The notes under the pieces: model-generated | Told to the model about the DNA's origin: nothing | Seen by the model: only the letters and a program-made list of their open reading frames with translations | Databases searched by the model: none | Position numbers and translations under genes: made by a program | Origin: DASSHC01 sp035693105 | GTDB taxonomy: Bacteria > Chloroflexota > Chloroflexia > Thermomicrobiales > Thermomicrobiaceae | Direction of reading: 5' to 3' | DNA length: 13,978 nucleotides | NCBI GenBank assembly: GCA_035693105.1 | Contig: DASSHC010000346.1 | Coordinates: 1-13,978 of the forward strand | In this document: piece by piece, positions 6,680 through 12,943 of the stretch | How positions within the stretch are numbered: position 1 is the first letter of the stretch | Layout of the letters: the number at the start of each line of letters is the position of its first letter

Positions 6680-7179
6680 CGCGCGTCTCCCTCCCCAGCC
6701 GGCGGCGCACCCGACGCCGCCGGCGCACCAGGGAGGTGGAATGTGCCCGGCACGCTGCGGAAGGCGATGGCCAGGCGGTTCCAGCCGTTGATCGCGATGA
6801 TCGCCATGGTCAAGTCAACCAACTCCTCGGCGCTGAATTGCTCGCGCGCCTGCTCGTAGACATCGTCCGGCACGTGCTCTTGCGCTACCAGCGTGACGGC
6901 CTCGGTCCAGGCCAACGCGGCGCGCTCGCGCTCGGAGAAGAAGGGCGTCTCACGCCAGGCATCGAGCGTGAAGAGCCGCTGGGCAGACTCCCCGTGGGCC
7001 AGGGCCACCTTGCTGTGCATGTCGAGGCAGTAGCCACAGCCGTTGATCTGGGAGGCGCGCATCTTGACCAGTTCCAGCAGCGAGGGCTCCAGGCCGCTCT
7101 CGCGTACGTAATGCTCGAGCGCGCCCATGGCATGCCCGGCCCCCGGCGCGACCTTGTTGTATTGGATCCGTGGTTCCAT
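6676..7179 (-). CDS. Carboxymuconolactone decarboxylase / AhpD-like protein
   Basis: A 167-residue all-helical protein of the CMD/AhpD family. The diagnostic active site is NGCGYCLDMHS, with Cys48, Cys51 and His55, the redox pair and proton-relay His used by AhpD-type alkylhydroperoxidases. The rest fits the common single-domain form: VKMRASQI before the site, then TPFFSERERAALAWTEAVT, then DLTMAIIAINGWNRLAIAF. The C-terminal 20 residues are a Pro/Ala tail. Such proteins reduce peroxides using a thiol partner; decarboxylase activity is unlikely with this CxxC. A GAGGGGG ribosome site precedes the ATG at 7179. It lies 12 nt below the ferredoxin gene and overlaps the DUF59 gene by 4 nt, suggesting a stress-defence role inside the operon. 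Confidence 0.88.
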   Translation of the reverse strand: MEPRIQYNKVAPGAGHAMGALEHYVRESGLEPSLLELVKMRASQINGCGYCLDMHSKVALAHGESAQRLFTLDAWRETPFFSERERAALAWTEAVTLVAQEHVPDDVYEQAREQFSAEELVDLTMAIIAINGWNRLAIAFRSVPGTFHLPGAPAASGAPPAGEGDAR

Positions 7180-7191
7180 GAATTGCCCCCT

Positions 7192-7452
7192 CTAGCCGCG
7201 CTGGGCCGGTGCCTGGGCGAAGTACTGCTTGTTGATGCCGAGGAAGTTGGCCCACTCCTCGGGGAGGTCGTCCTCGAAGAAGATCGCCTCAACCGGGCAG
7301 ACCTCGGCGCAGACGCCGCAGTCGATGCACTCGTCGGGGTCGATGTAGTACTGGTCGGCCTCGTCGTCGGTGTGGATGCAATCGACCGGGCAGACCTCGA
7401 CGCACGAGCCGTCCTTCACGCCGATGCAGGGCTGAGCGATCACGTAGGTCAT
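7192..7452 (-). CDS. fdxA: 7Fe ferredoxin (3Fe-4S plus 4Fe-4S), FdxA type
   Basis: An 86-residue bacterial ferredoxin. Cysteine spacing matches the Azotobacter FdI/mycobacterial FdxA type offset by one: Cys9, Cys17 and Cys52 for the 3Fe-4S cluster; Cys21, Cys42, Cys45 and Cys48 for the 4Fe-4S cluster; and an extra free Cys25. The opening TYVIAQPCIGVKDGSCVEVC and the CIDCGVCAEVCPVEAIFFED block are highly typical. The C-terminal tail is shorter than in mycobacterial FdxA. It would carry low-potential electrons in the cytoplasm. Its place between the small DUF1858 gene (21 nt upstream) and the AhpD-like gene suggests that it supplies electrons to, or shares stress regulation with, the rest of the operon. 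Many genomes carry several copies, so the gene symbol is by similarity only. Confidence 0.92.
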   Translation of the reverse strand: MTYVIAQPCIGVKDGSCVEVCPVDCIHTDDEADQYYIDPDECIDCGVCAEVCPVEAIFFEDDLPEEWANFLGINKQYFAQAPAQRG

Positions 7453-7473
7453 CTCGATCCGATCCTCTCTGAT

Positions 7474-7695
7474 TCAGATGGACTCGGCCGGTTCCGGCGG
7501 CTCGGTGGCCAGCACGCGAATCTCGGTCAGCATCGCGTCGAGCGGCTGCCGGTAGACGAGGCAGGCGTCGCGCAGCGTCTCGAAGCGCGCCAGCGGGCAG
7601 CCGACGCAGTGCATGCGCCGCCGGATGAAGGCGTGCGCGGCCCGCGGGACGTGCGCGATGATCTCGTCGACGGAGCTCTCCTGCGTGACCTGCAT
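7474..7695 (-). CDS. Small DUF1858 protein with CxxC redox pair
   Basis: A 73-residue protein that is one DUF1858 domain, like the 'hybrid-cluster-protein-associated redox disulfide' family. It reads SSVDEIIAHVPRAAHAFIRR, then MHCVGCPLARFETLRDACLV with Cys30, Cys33 and Cys45. The longer frame to 7965 is rejected because its extra part reads through the dispersed repeats and the palindrome. ATG 7695 has GGCAGG immediately upstream, a short spacing. Family members often sit near NO- or anaerobiosis-responsive genes; the Cys pair suggests thiol redox chemistry or metal binding. It is the first gene of the run and the one nearest the palindromic operator at 7771-7790. Confidence 0.82.
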   Translation of the reverse strand: MQVTQESSVDEIIAHVPRAAHAFIRRRMHCVGCPLARFETLRDACLVYRQPLDAMLTEIRVLATEPPEPAESI

Positions 7696-7770
7696 CCTGC
7701 CGTCCACTCGCTGCCGGCGCGGGAGCGCGCCCCGGTTCCCCGACCAGCATGGCACGAGGAGGCGGTCGCG

Positions 7771-7790
7771 TCTTTGCGCTGGCGCAAAGA
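7771..7790. promoter_or_regulatory. Perfect palindromic operator TTGCG-N4-CGCAA (Crp/Fnr-type)
   Basis: TCTTTGCGCTGGCGCAAAGA is a perfect inverted repeat with 9-nt arms around TG. Its core TTGCG-N4-CGCAA has the Crp/Fnr dyad spacing and resembles NnrR-type sites reported for denitrification genes. Its centre (7780.5) lies 85 nt before the ATG at 7695, and the Crp/Fnr gene is next door. On the minus strand, CATGCT (7751-7746) stands exactly where the -10 would be if the site were centred at -41.5, though it matches TATAAT only 3 of 6. The match to the regulator is inference. Confidence 0.6.
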
Positions 7791-7837
7791 GGGGGAGAAT
7801 GGGTGGCGCACGACGAGAGTCGGACGTGAGGGAAGAC

Positions 7838-7865
7838 GGATCCCTCCACTTCGGTCGGGATGACA
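7838..7865 (+). repeat. Dispersed repeat copy A
   Basis: GGATCCCTCCACTTCGGTCG followed by GGATGACA. It matches the reverse complement of copy B (7923-7950) at most positions. This looks like the short dispersed intergenic repeats with a GGATCCCTCNACT..GCTCGGGAT core seen in many GC-rich genomes, including Chloroflexota. With copy B it forms a long imperfect inverted repeat around a spacer of about 57 nt. Confidence 0.6.
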
Positions 7866-7922
7866 GGGGTAGTAGGTGGCAGACGACAACGACCACCGTT
7901 ATCGTTCGCCCCTGTTTCTCCC

Positions 7923-7950
7923 GGTTATCCCGAGCGCAGTCGAGGGATCC
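7923..7950 (-). repeat. Dispersed repeat copy B (inverted)
   Basis: Read on the minus strand this is GGATCCCTCGACTGCGCTCG followed by GGATAACC, an inverted partner of copy A. The adjoining stretch to about 7995 (minus-strand CTTCGATTACGCTCCGTGCC) also looks like part of the same kind of junk repeat. It lies between the regulator stop (7999) and the operator, and could act as a transcriptional barrier or RNA stem after the regulator gene. Confidence 0.6.
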
Positions 7951-7998
7951 GTCGTGGAGCGGCACGGAGCGTAATCGAAGGGAAGCAGCGAAGCAGAA

Positions 7999-8745
7999 TC
8001 ACCCCGCCCCAGGCGGCGGCTCGAAGTCTTCGGCCAGGGCGACCAGTGCGTGCGGTTGGAGGATGGTGACGCGCTCGCGCCCTGCCAGGATCAACCCTTG
8101 CTGCTGCCAGGCGCTCAGCGTGCGGCTGGCCGTGCTCAGCGTCGTTCCGGCTAGCTCGGCCAGATCCTGCCGCGAGAGGGGCAGGTCGATCTCGATGCCG
8201 CGCGCCGTCTTGCGGCCGAGCTTGTCGGCCAGGCGGAGCAGGGCGCGGGCGATGCGGCGCTCGACGCGCTCGGTTTGCAGCTCCTGGATGCGCGTCTCGG
8301 CCTCGCGCAGGCGCGCGGCCAGCTCCGCCACCAGCGCTAGCGCGAACTCCGGGTGCTCGCGCGCCAGATCGGTGACCTCGCGCGCCGGCAGGCGCAGCAC
8401 CACCGCCGGCTCGAGCGCGACCGCGCTGGCCGGGTAGCCGTCGGCGCCCCAGACGCCGGCCCCGCCGAAAATCTCGCCCGGCTGGATCAGGCGCAGGATG
8501 ACCTCGCGGCCTTCGTCGGTCTCGTGGATGACCTTGATCCGGCCCGAGGCCAGCAGATTGATCGCATCGGCCGGGCTCCCCGCGACGAAGACGAACTCGC
8601 CGTCGGCGATCGGGGTCACCCGCATGCGCCCGGCGATCGCCGTCAGCGTCTCCGGCTGCAGCGAGTGAAAGAGCCGCTGCGTGGCGAGGAAGGCCGCCCG
8701 CTCGGGGATCGGCCAAACCGCCTGGTTGTCATCGTGGGTCGTCAT
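7999..8745 (-). CDS. Crp/Fnr-family transcriptional regulator without cysteines
   Basis: A 248-residue protein from ATG 8745 (an in-frame ATG at 8796 adds 17 unlikely residues). Residues about 20-130 are the cyclic-nucleotide-type beta barrel (ADGEFVFVAGSPADAINLLA, then LIQPGEIFGG). A long dimer helix follows at 132-172, then a Crp-type winged HTH at 188-232 (LSRQDLAELAGTTLSTASRT). There is no cysteine, so it is not an Fe-S FNR. The cAMP-contact Arg of Crp is replaced (GYPASAVA), so cAMP is unlikely too; a heme/NO-type signal as in DNR/NnrR is possible. In the recognition helix the FNR Glu position is Ser (LSTASRTL). It is transcribed toward the DUF1858-to-hemerythrin run, with a perfect palindrome in the gap, and is the likely regulator of that run. 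Confidence 0.88.
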   Translation of the reverse strand: MTTHDDNQAVWPIPERAAFLATQRLFHSLQPETLTAIAGRMRVTPIADGEFVFVAGSPADAINLLASGRIKVIHETDEGREVILRLIQPGEIFGGAGVWGADGYPASAVALEPAVVLRLPAREVTDLAREHPEFALALVAELAARLREAETRIQELQTERVERRIARALLRLADKLGRKTARGIEIDLPLSRQDLAELAGTTLSTASRTLSAWQQQGLILAGRERVTILQPHALVALAEDFEPPPGAG

Positions 8746-9190
8746 TGTCTCGTCGCCGGTGGCCCATCGCGCAGTTCGTGCGGAGCGCCGCACCACGCTC
8801 CTAGTCTACCCGCATCGGACAGGGGGCGAGGAGGACTACGGCACAGACCCTGCGTTAGCCCTTCTCAGCGACACCGGATGCGGGAGGTACGCCGCCCCGC
8901 CGGTCGTCAGCGGACCGCGATCCCAGGCGGTCAGATTTCGAGCGTAGCGCTGTCGAGGTCGGAGCCAGGTGGTGCAAGCACGCAGTCGTCGCCGGCGTTC
9001 CGGCTGGTCCGGACAGCCCGAGAGCCGCAAGCCGAAGCCCGCGAGTACCGGCCCGGGCGGCGGCCTTCGACCGTGGACGAGGGCGTGGGCGCTCGGCCGG
9101 CGCGCGCTCCGTTCCGTCTACAGGGGGAACGTGGACGGAGCTCGATTGGACACGGCGCGCGAGCAGCGCGCGGATCAAGGGATGAAGACC
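8746..9190. other. Gene-free stretch, 445 bp
   Basis: This region lies between the divergent Crp/Fnr gene and the small plus-strand gene at 9191. Frames crossing it have Arg/Pro-rich composition and no recognisable domain, so I do not call genes. It should hold the promoter of the Crp/Fnr gene. A minus-strand TAGACT near 8812 could be a -10, but no good -35 is visible. I see no clear palindrome matching the operator at 7771. Confidence 0.5.
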
Positions 9191-9397
9191 ATGCCCGGAA
9201 TTACTCCCGCCGAACTAGCCAATCTCCTCGACGCGGGGCTGGAGCCCCACCAGATCAGCTACCTCTGCTTCACGCGCTGGCGCCACCGCTGCGGGGAGCT
9301 GAATGAGGGTCTGCGCAGCTCCAAGCCGTTCACGGTGACCGCCACCCGCGCGACCAGCAGCCCGATGCGCGCCCAGGTTGGCCGCCTCACGGCTTGA
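9191..9397 (+). CDS. Small hypothetical protein (68 aa)
   Basis: A short frame starting at ATG 9191, chosen because AAGGG (9177-9181) is 9 nt upstream; the in-frame ATG at 9182 would be too close to it. Third codon positions are nearly all G or C in this frame, as in the real genes here. Residues 1-45 look like an amphipathic helical protein: PGITPAELANLLDAGLEPHQ, then ISYLCFTRWRHRCGELNEGL, with two cysteines. The last 20 residues are Ser/Thr/Ala-rich and look less protein-like. I do not recognise a family. It lies upstream of the glycosyltransferase promoter. It could also be a chance frame. Confidence 0.45.
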   Translation: MPGITPAELANLLDAGLEPHQISYLCFTRWRHRCGELNEGLRSSKPFTVTATRATSSPMRAQVGRLTA

Positions 9398-9444
9398 TGG
9401 CCGGCGTACCTCGACCTTTTCCCGAGCCGCCCGCCGTCGCGCCG

Positions 9445-9450
9445 TATAAT
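9445..9450 (+). promoter_or_regulatory. TATAAT -10 box upstream of the envelope gene cluster
   Basis: A perfect TATAAT lies 49 nt before the GTG start at 9499, in the 101-bp gap after the small gene. No good -35 is seen at 16-18 bp (the hexamer there is CCGAGC); CTTTTC at 9416-9421 is too far. Transcription would start near 9457 and cover the four-gene glycosyltransferase cluster. Confidence 0.5.
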
Positions 9451-9498
9451 CCCCGCGTGGTAGCGCGGAGCTGAGGGCCATGGGCGGAACGGCGAGCG

Positions 9499-10665
9499 GT
9501 GAGGCAGATCCTCTATCTCGGAACCTACGAGCGTGATTACCCACGCAACGCTCTGACGATCAAGGGACTGCGCCACGCCGGCTACGACGTGCGCGAGTTG
9601 CATATGCCCGTCTGGGAACGTCAGCCCGATAAGACCGGACGCTTCCTGCGGCCGGCAGCGCTGTTGCGGTTCGCCGCTCGAATGGCGCGTGCCTACCTGA
9701 CCCTTCTCGCACGCCTACCGAACGCGCTGCGCGGCGTCGACCTGGTGGTGATCGGCTACATCGGGCAGGCCGACATGCTGGTGTTCGGCCCGCTGCTGCG
9801 GCTGCTGCATCGCCCGATCCTCTTCAATCCACTGGTCACCCTGACCGATACGCTGGTCGAAGACCGCGCGCTGCTGCGGCCCGGCTCGCTCGCCGCCCGG
9901 CTGGTGGCGCTCATCGACCGCCTGGCGCTGGCGCTGGCCGACGCGGTGCTGGTCGATACCCCGGAGAACGGCGCCTTCCTGATCGCGCGCTTCGGCGTGC
10001 CGGCGGAGCGGCTCCACTGGCTGCCGGTTGGTGCCGATGAGGATCTTTTCCGGCCGCTCGCCCAGCACCGCCCGCCTGAGCCGGGCCAGCGACTGCGCGT
10101 CCTCTTCTACGGCAAAATGACCCCGCTCCATGACGCTGAATCGATCGTGATCGCGGCCGCGCATCTCGGCCGCTGTGCCGAATTCACGGTCATCGGGCAG
10201 GGGCAGACCGGCGCAGCGGTGAGGGGTATCGCGCGTATCTTGGAGGCGGACAACATTCGCTTCGTCGATTGGGTCCCGTTCGAGCGACTGCCGCAGGAGA
10301 TCGGCCAGACGGATGTCGTGCTGGGCATCTTTGGCGACGGCGGCAAAGCGGCGCGGGTCGTGCCCAACAAGGTCTACCAGGCGATGGCGATGGGCGCGGC
10401 GATCGTGACGCGCGACGGACCGGCCATTCGTCAGGTGCTCGACGACGGCTACTCGGCGCTGCTCGTACCGCCAGACGATTCGATCGCGCTGGCGCATGCG
10501 CTGCGCCAGTTATCGGCCCCGGTGCGGCGCGCGGAGCTGGGGGCCGCGGCGCGCGAAGCCTTTCTCGCCATCGCCGGCCTCGACGTCCAGGCAGCGCGCC
10601 TGACGCTGGTGGTCGAGGCGCTGGCTCGCCCGGCGCCGCTGGCCGTGACGGAGCCGGCCAAGTGA
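9499..10665 (+). CDS. GT-B glycosyltransferase (GT4-like)
   Basis: A 388-residue protein with a GTG start; an in-frame TGA at 9472 rules out a longer form. The fold is GT-B: an N-terminal domain beginning ILYLGTYERDYPRNALTIKG, and a C-terminal Rossmann half from about 200 (LRVLFYGKMTPLHDAESIV, FTVIGQG, RFVDWVPFERLP). The nucleotide-sugar end shows PNKVYQAMAMGAAIVTRDGP (289-308), which corresponds to the family's 'PNK..EYMA.G.PV' motif, although the usual acidic residue is Gln here. It would transfer a sugar from an activated donor at the inner face of the membrane. It is the first of four overlapping envelope genes (GTGA overlap with the next), suggesting glycolipid or surface polysaccharide synthesis. 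The sugar cannot be told from sequence. Confidence 0.85.
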   Translation: MRQILYLGTYERDYPRNALTIKGLRHAGYDVRELHMPVWERQPDKTGRFLRPAALLRFAARMARAYLTLLARLPNALRGVDLVVIGYIGQADMLVFGPLLRLLHRPILFNPLVTLTDTLVEDRALLRPGSLAARLVALIDRLALALADAVLVDTPENGAFLIARFGVPAERLHWLPVGADEDLFRPLAQHRPPEPGQRLRVLFYGKMTPLHDAESIVIAAAHLGRCAEFTVIGQGQTGAAVRGIARILEADNIRFVDWVPFERLPQEIGQTDVVLGIFGDGGKAARVVPNKVYQAMAMGAAIVTRDGPAIRQVLDDGYSALLVPPDDSIALAHALRQLSAPVRRAELGAAAREAFLAIAGLDVQAARLTLVVEALARPAPLAVTEPAK

Positions 10666-11633
10666 TCGAGCGCGGGCAGGCGCGGGCCGCAGGCACCTGG
10701 GGCCGTCGCTGGTTGCTGCCGCTGGTCGTCTGGGGCTCGGTGCTGCTCGCGCTGGCGGCGCTGGCGCTCACCGGCGAGGCAGCTCGGATGCGCACCGCGC
10801 TGTCCGGCGCCGATTGGTGGCTGCTGCTGCCGCTGCTGGGCGCCGGGCTCCTCTTGCCAGTGCTGCACGCCCGTCGCTGGTGCGCGCTGCTGCGCGCCGT
10901 CGGAGACGAGCTGCCGCTGGTGCCCGCGCTGGAGCTGACGGTCACCGCCACCATGGTCAACTACGCCGCGCCGGGCTATCTCTGGTCGCCGGCCAAGGGG
11001 CTGCTGGCGCGGCAGTTCCACGGTATCGCCATCGCTCGCTCGCTGCCGACGCTCGCCGCCGAGCAGGGGCTGGATGCCCTGGCGCTGCTGGCCGGGTCGC
11101 TGCTCGGGCTGGCAGCCGTCGGGCCCGAGGTGAACGCGCGGCTCTTCCACGAATTGCGCGTGCCCTCGGTTCCCCTGCTGGCGGCGGGCGGCGTCGTACT
11201 GCTCCTGCTGGCGGCGCCGGCCTTCTGGCTGGTGCGCCGCTACGCCCGCCGCTTCGGCGCCGCGGTCGCGGCCAGCGCCCGCATGCTGGCGCGCGACCGC
11301 AGCCAGCGCGTCCCGATCTTGCTGCTGACCGCCGGGCGCTGGCTGCTCGACCTGGCCGCCGTCTTTCTGGCCATCACCGCGCTCGGCGTGCCGCTCGGGC
11401 TGGGCGCGGCGGTGCTCCTCTCCAGCCTGCCGCTGTTGATCGGGCAGATCTCCCCGATGCCGGGCGGCATCGGTTTTCGCGAGGGCGCCATGGCGGCCAT
11501 CGCGGCGGCGCTGGGGCTGCCGCTGGCGGCGATCCTGGCGGCGGCGGTGCTGCACCGCGCGGTGCTGCTGGCGGCGCTGCCGGCGCTGCTCGGCCTGATC
11601 CGCCTCGGAAGCTGGAGCGGCGCGTGGCGCTGA
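10662..11633 (+). CDS. LPG-synthase-TM / UPF0104-like integral membrane protein
   Basis: A 323-residue membrane protein of about eight spans, starting at GTG 10662, which overlaps the stop of the glycosyltransferase as GTGA. It matches the lysylphosphatidylglycerol-synthase transmembrane (UPF0104) family: an early LHARRWCALLRAVG segment, then ATMVNYAAPGYLWSPAKGLL, and the signature SPMPGGIGFREGAM at 264-277. There is no soluble aminoacyl-transfer domain, so it is not an MprF. Stand-alone members are often found beside glycosyltransferases and are thought to help in lipid or glycolipid handling or flipping. It precedes a GT-C enzyme, which would need lipid-linked sugar, so a lipid-carrier role is a reasonable guess. 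Confidence 0.85.
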   Translation: MIERGQARAAGTWGRRWLLPLVVWGSVLLALAALALTGEAARMRTALSGADWWLLLPLLGAGLLLPVLHARRWCALLRAVGDELPLVPALELTVTATMVNYAAPGYLWSPAKGLLARQFHGIAIARSLPTLAAEQGLDALALLAGSLLGLAAVGPEVNARLFHELRVPSVPLLAAGGVVLLLLAAPAFWLVRRYARRFGAAVAASARMLARDRSQRVPILLLTAGRWLLDLAAVFLAITALGVPLGLGAAVLLSSLPLLIGQISPMPGGIGFREGAMAAIAAALGLPLAAILAAAVLHRAVLLAALPALLGLIRLGSWSGAWR

Positions 11634-12943
11634 GCGGGTCGCGGTTAGAGCCGGTGGGCCGGTTGCGCCGGCTGGGGCTGGCGCGGGTCGACCGCGTGAC
11701 CGCCGCCATCTGGCTGAGCGGGCTGGCGATCCGGCTGGTCTTGATGCCCTTCACGGCCCACCTCGACCTCTACCACATCTACTCGCGCTCGGCCGACGCC
11801 GTCTACCACGGTCAGTGGCTGGAGTGGGGCAGCCAGCTGGTGATCCAGATGCTCCACAACGGCTGGTTCTGGCTGATCCACTGGCTGCTGCCGCACAACG
11901 AAGGTATCTGGTCGCCCTCGGCCGGGGTGATGGGCGCCGGCGCCAACTGGGGCGAGTTCCGCGACCTCTTCATCACCTATCCCTACCTGCCGCGCGCCCT
12001 CTTCCTGATGAAGCTGCCCTACGTCGCGTCCGATCTCGCCACCGGATACGTGCTGACGCGGCTGGTGGCGCCGGAGCGGCGCCGCTTCGTGCTCGCCTTC
12101 TGGCTGCTGAACCCGCTGGTGATCTACACCAGCGCGGCCTACGGGCGGCACGACTCGATTGCCGTGCTGATGGTGGCGCTCTCGTTGCTGCTGGCGCTGC
12201 GCGAGCGGCGGGTCGCCGGGTTGGCCCTCCTCGGGCTGGCGGCGGTGACCCGCTTCTTCCCGGCCTTCCTGGCGCCCTTCTACGTGGTGGCCTTCAGCCG
12301 CTCCCGGCGCGAGGCGAGCCTGCTGCTCGGCGGCCTGGTCGCGATCTGGGGCGTGGTCGAGGTGAGCGCGCTGGTGCTGACCGGCTCCAGCCCGACGCTG
12401 ACCCTCCTGACCCACTACCAGCACATCGACTATCTGGTCGATCTGTCGCTGCCGCTGACGCTGCACGACAGCCTCTTCCTCTTCCCGGCGGCCTTCACGC
12501 TGCTGACGTTGTGGTTCGTCGAGCGCCGCCCGGCTGGGGCCGACGCCTACGCCGCGGCCGGCGCGGCGGTCTTCCTGGTCCTCTTTGCCCTGACCTTCTT
12601 TCACCCGCCCTACGCCATCTGGCTGGTGCCCTTCCTGGCGCTGACCATCGACCGCGACCGCAAGCTGTTGGTCTACCACGGGCTGCAGATCGTGCTGATC
12701 GCGCTCTTCGCGTTCCAGTGGAGCAGCGAGATGACGGTCGATCTGCTGCTGCCGCTGGGCAAAGGGCTGGCCGATGGGCTGCCCAACCCGCTGCTGGTGA
12801 TCGCCGGGCAGGTGCCGATCGCGCTCTTCTTCGGGGTGGTGCGCAGCGTCTTCACGGCAGTCTCGCTCTGGATGGCCTACCGCATCCTGCGCGCGCGCTT
12901 CGGCCCGCTGACAACCTGGAGAACCGGCGATGCGACGGGCTAG
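11624..12943 (+). CDS. GT-C membrane glycosyltransferase (GT87/PIG-M-like)
   Basis: A 439-residue multi-TM protein starting at GTG 11624, 10 nt inside the end of the previous gene. The first periplasmic loop carries an acidic site with Asp48 (AHLDLYHIYSRSADAVYHG), as expected for GT-C enzymes that use lipid-phosphate sugars. A second hallmark is LNPLVIYTSAAYGRHDSIAV, the NP..I..sA.YGQ.D motif of GT87 and related mannosyltransferases, with His replacing Asn/Gln. LPYVASDLATGYVL and TRFFPAFLAPFYVV further support the family. It would add a sugar, possibly mannose, from a polyprenyl-phosphate donor on the outer face of the membrane. The acceptor is unknown; the neighbouring lipoprotein or a glycolipid are candidates. 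It overlaps the lipoprotein gene by 14 nt. Confidence 0.82.
   Translation: MALSGSRLEPVGRLRRLGLARVDRVTAAIWLSGLAIRLVLMPFTAHLDLYHIYSRSADAVYHGQWLEWGSQLVIQMLHNGWFWLIHWLLPHNEGIWSPSAGVMGAGANWGEFRDLFITYPYLPRALFLMKLPYVASDLATGYVLTRLVAPERRRFVLAFWLLNPLVIYTSAAYGRHDSIAVLMVALSLLLALRERRVAGLALLGLAAVTRFFPAFLAPFYVVAFSRSRREASLLLGGLVAIWGVVEVSALVLTGSSPTLTLLTHYQHIDYLVDLSLPLTLHDSLFLFPAAFTLLTLWFVERRPAGADAYAAAGAAVFLVLFALTFFHPPYAIWLVPFLALTIDRDRKLLVYHGLQIVLIALFAFQWSSEMTVDLLLPLGKGLADGLPNPLLVIAGQVPIALFFGVVRSVFTAVSLWMAYRILRARFGPLTTWRTGDATG

Noticed and set aside
7696..7965. N-terminal extension of the small DUF1858 frame
   Set aside because: It reads through the palindrome and dispersed repeats; the DUF1858 homology starts near ATG 7695, which has its own ribosome site.
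8855..9178. Arg/Pro/Ala-rich minus-strand frame in the gene-free stretch
   Set aside because: No ribosome site or family resemblance, and typical GC-rich non-coding composition.
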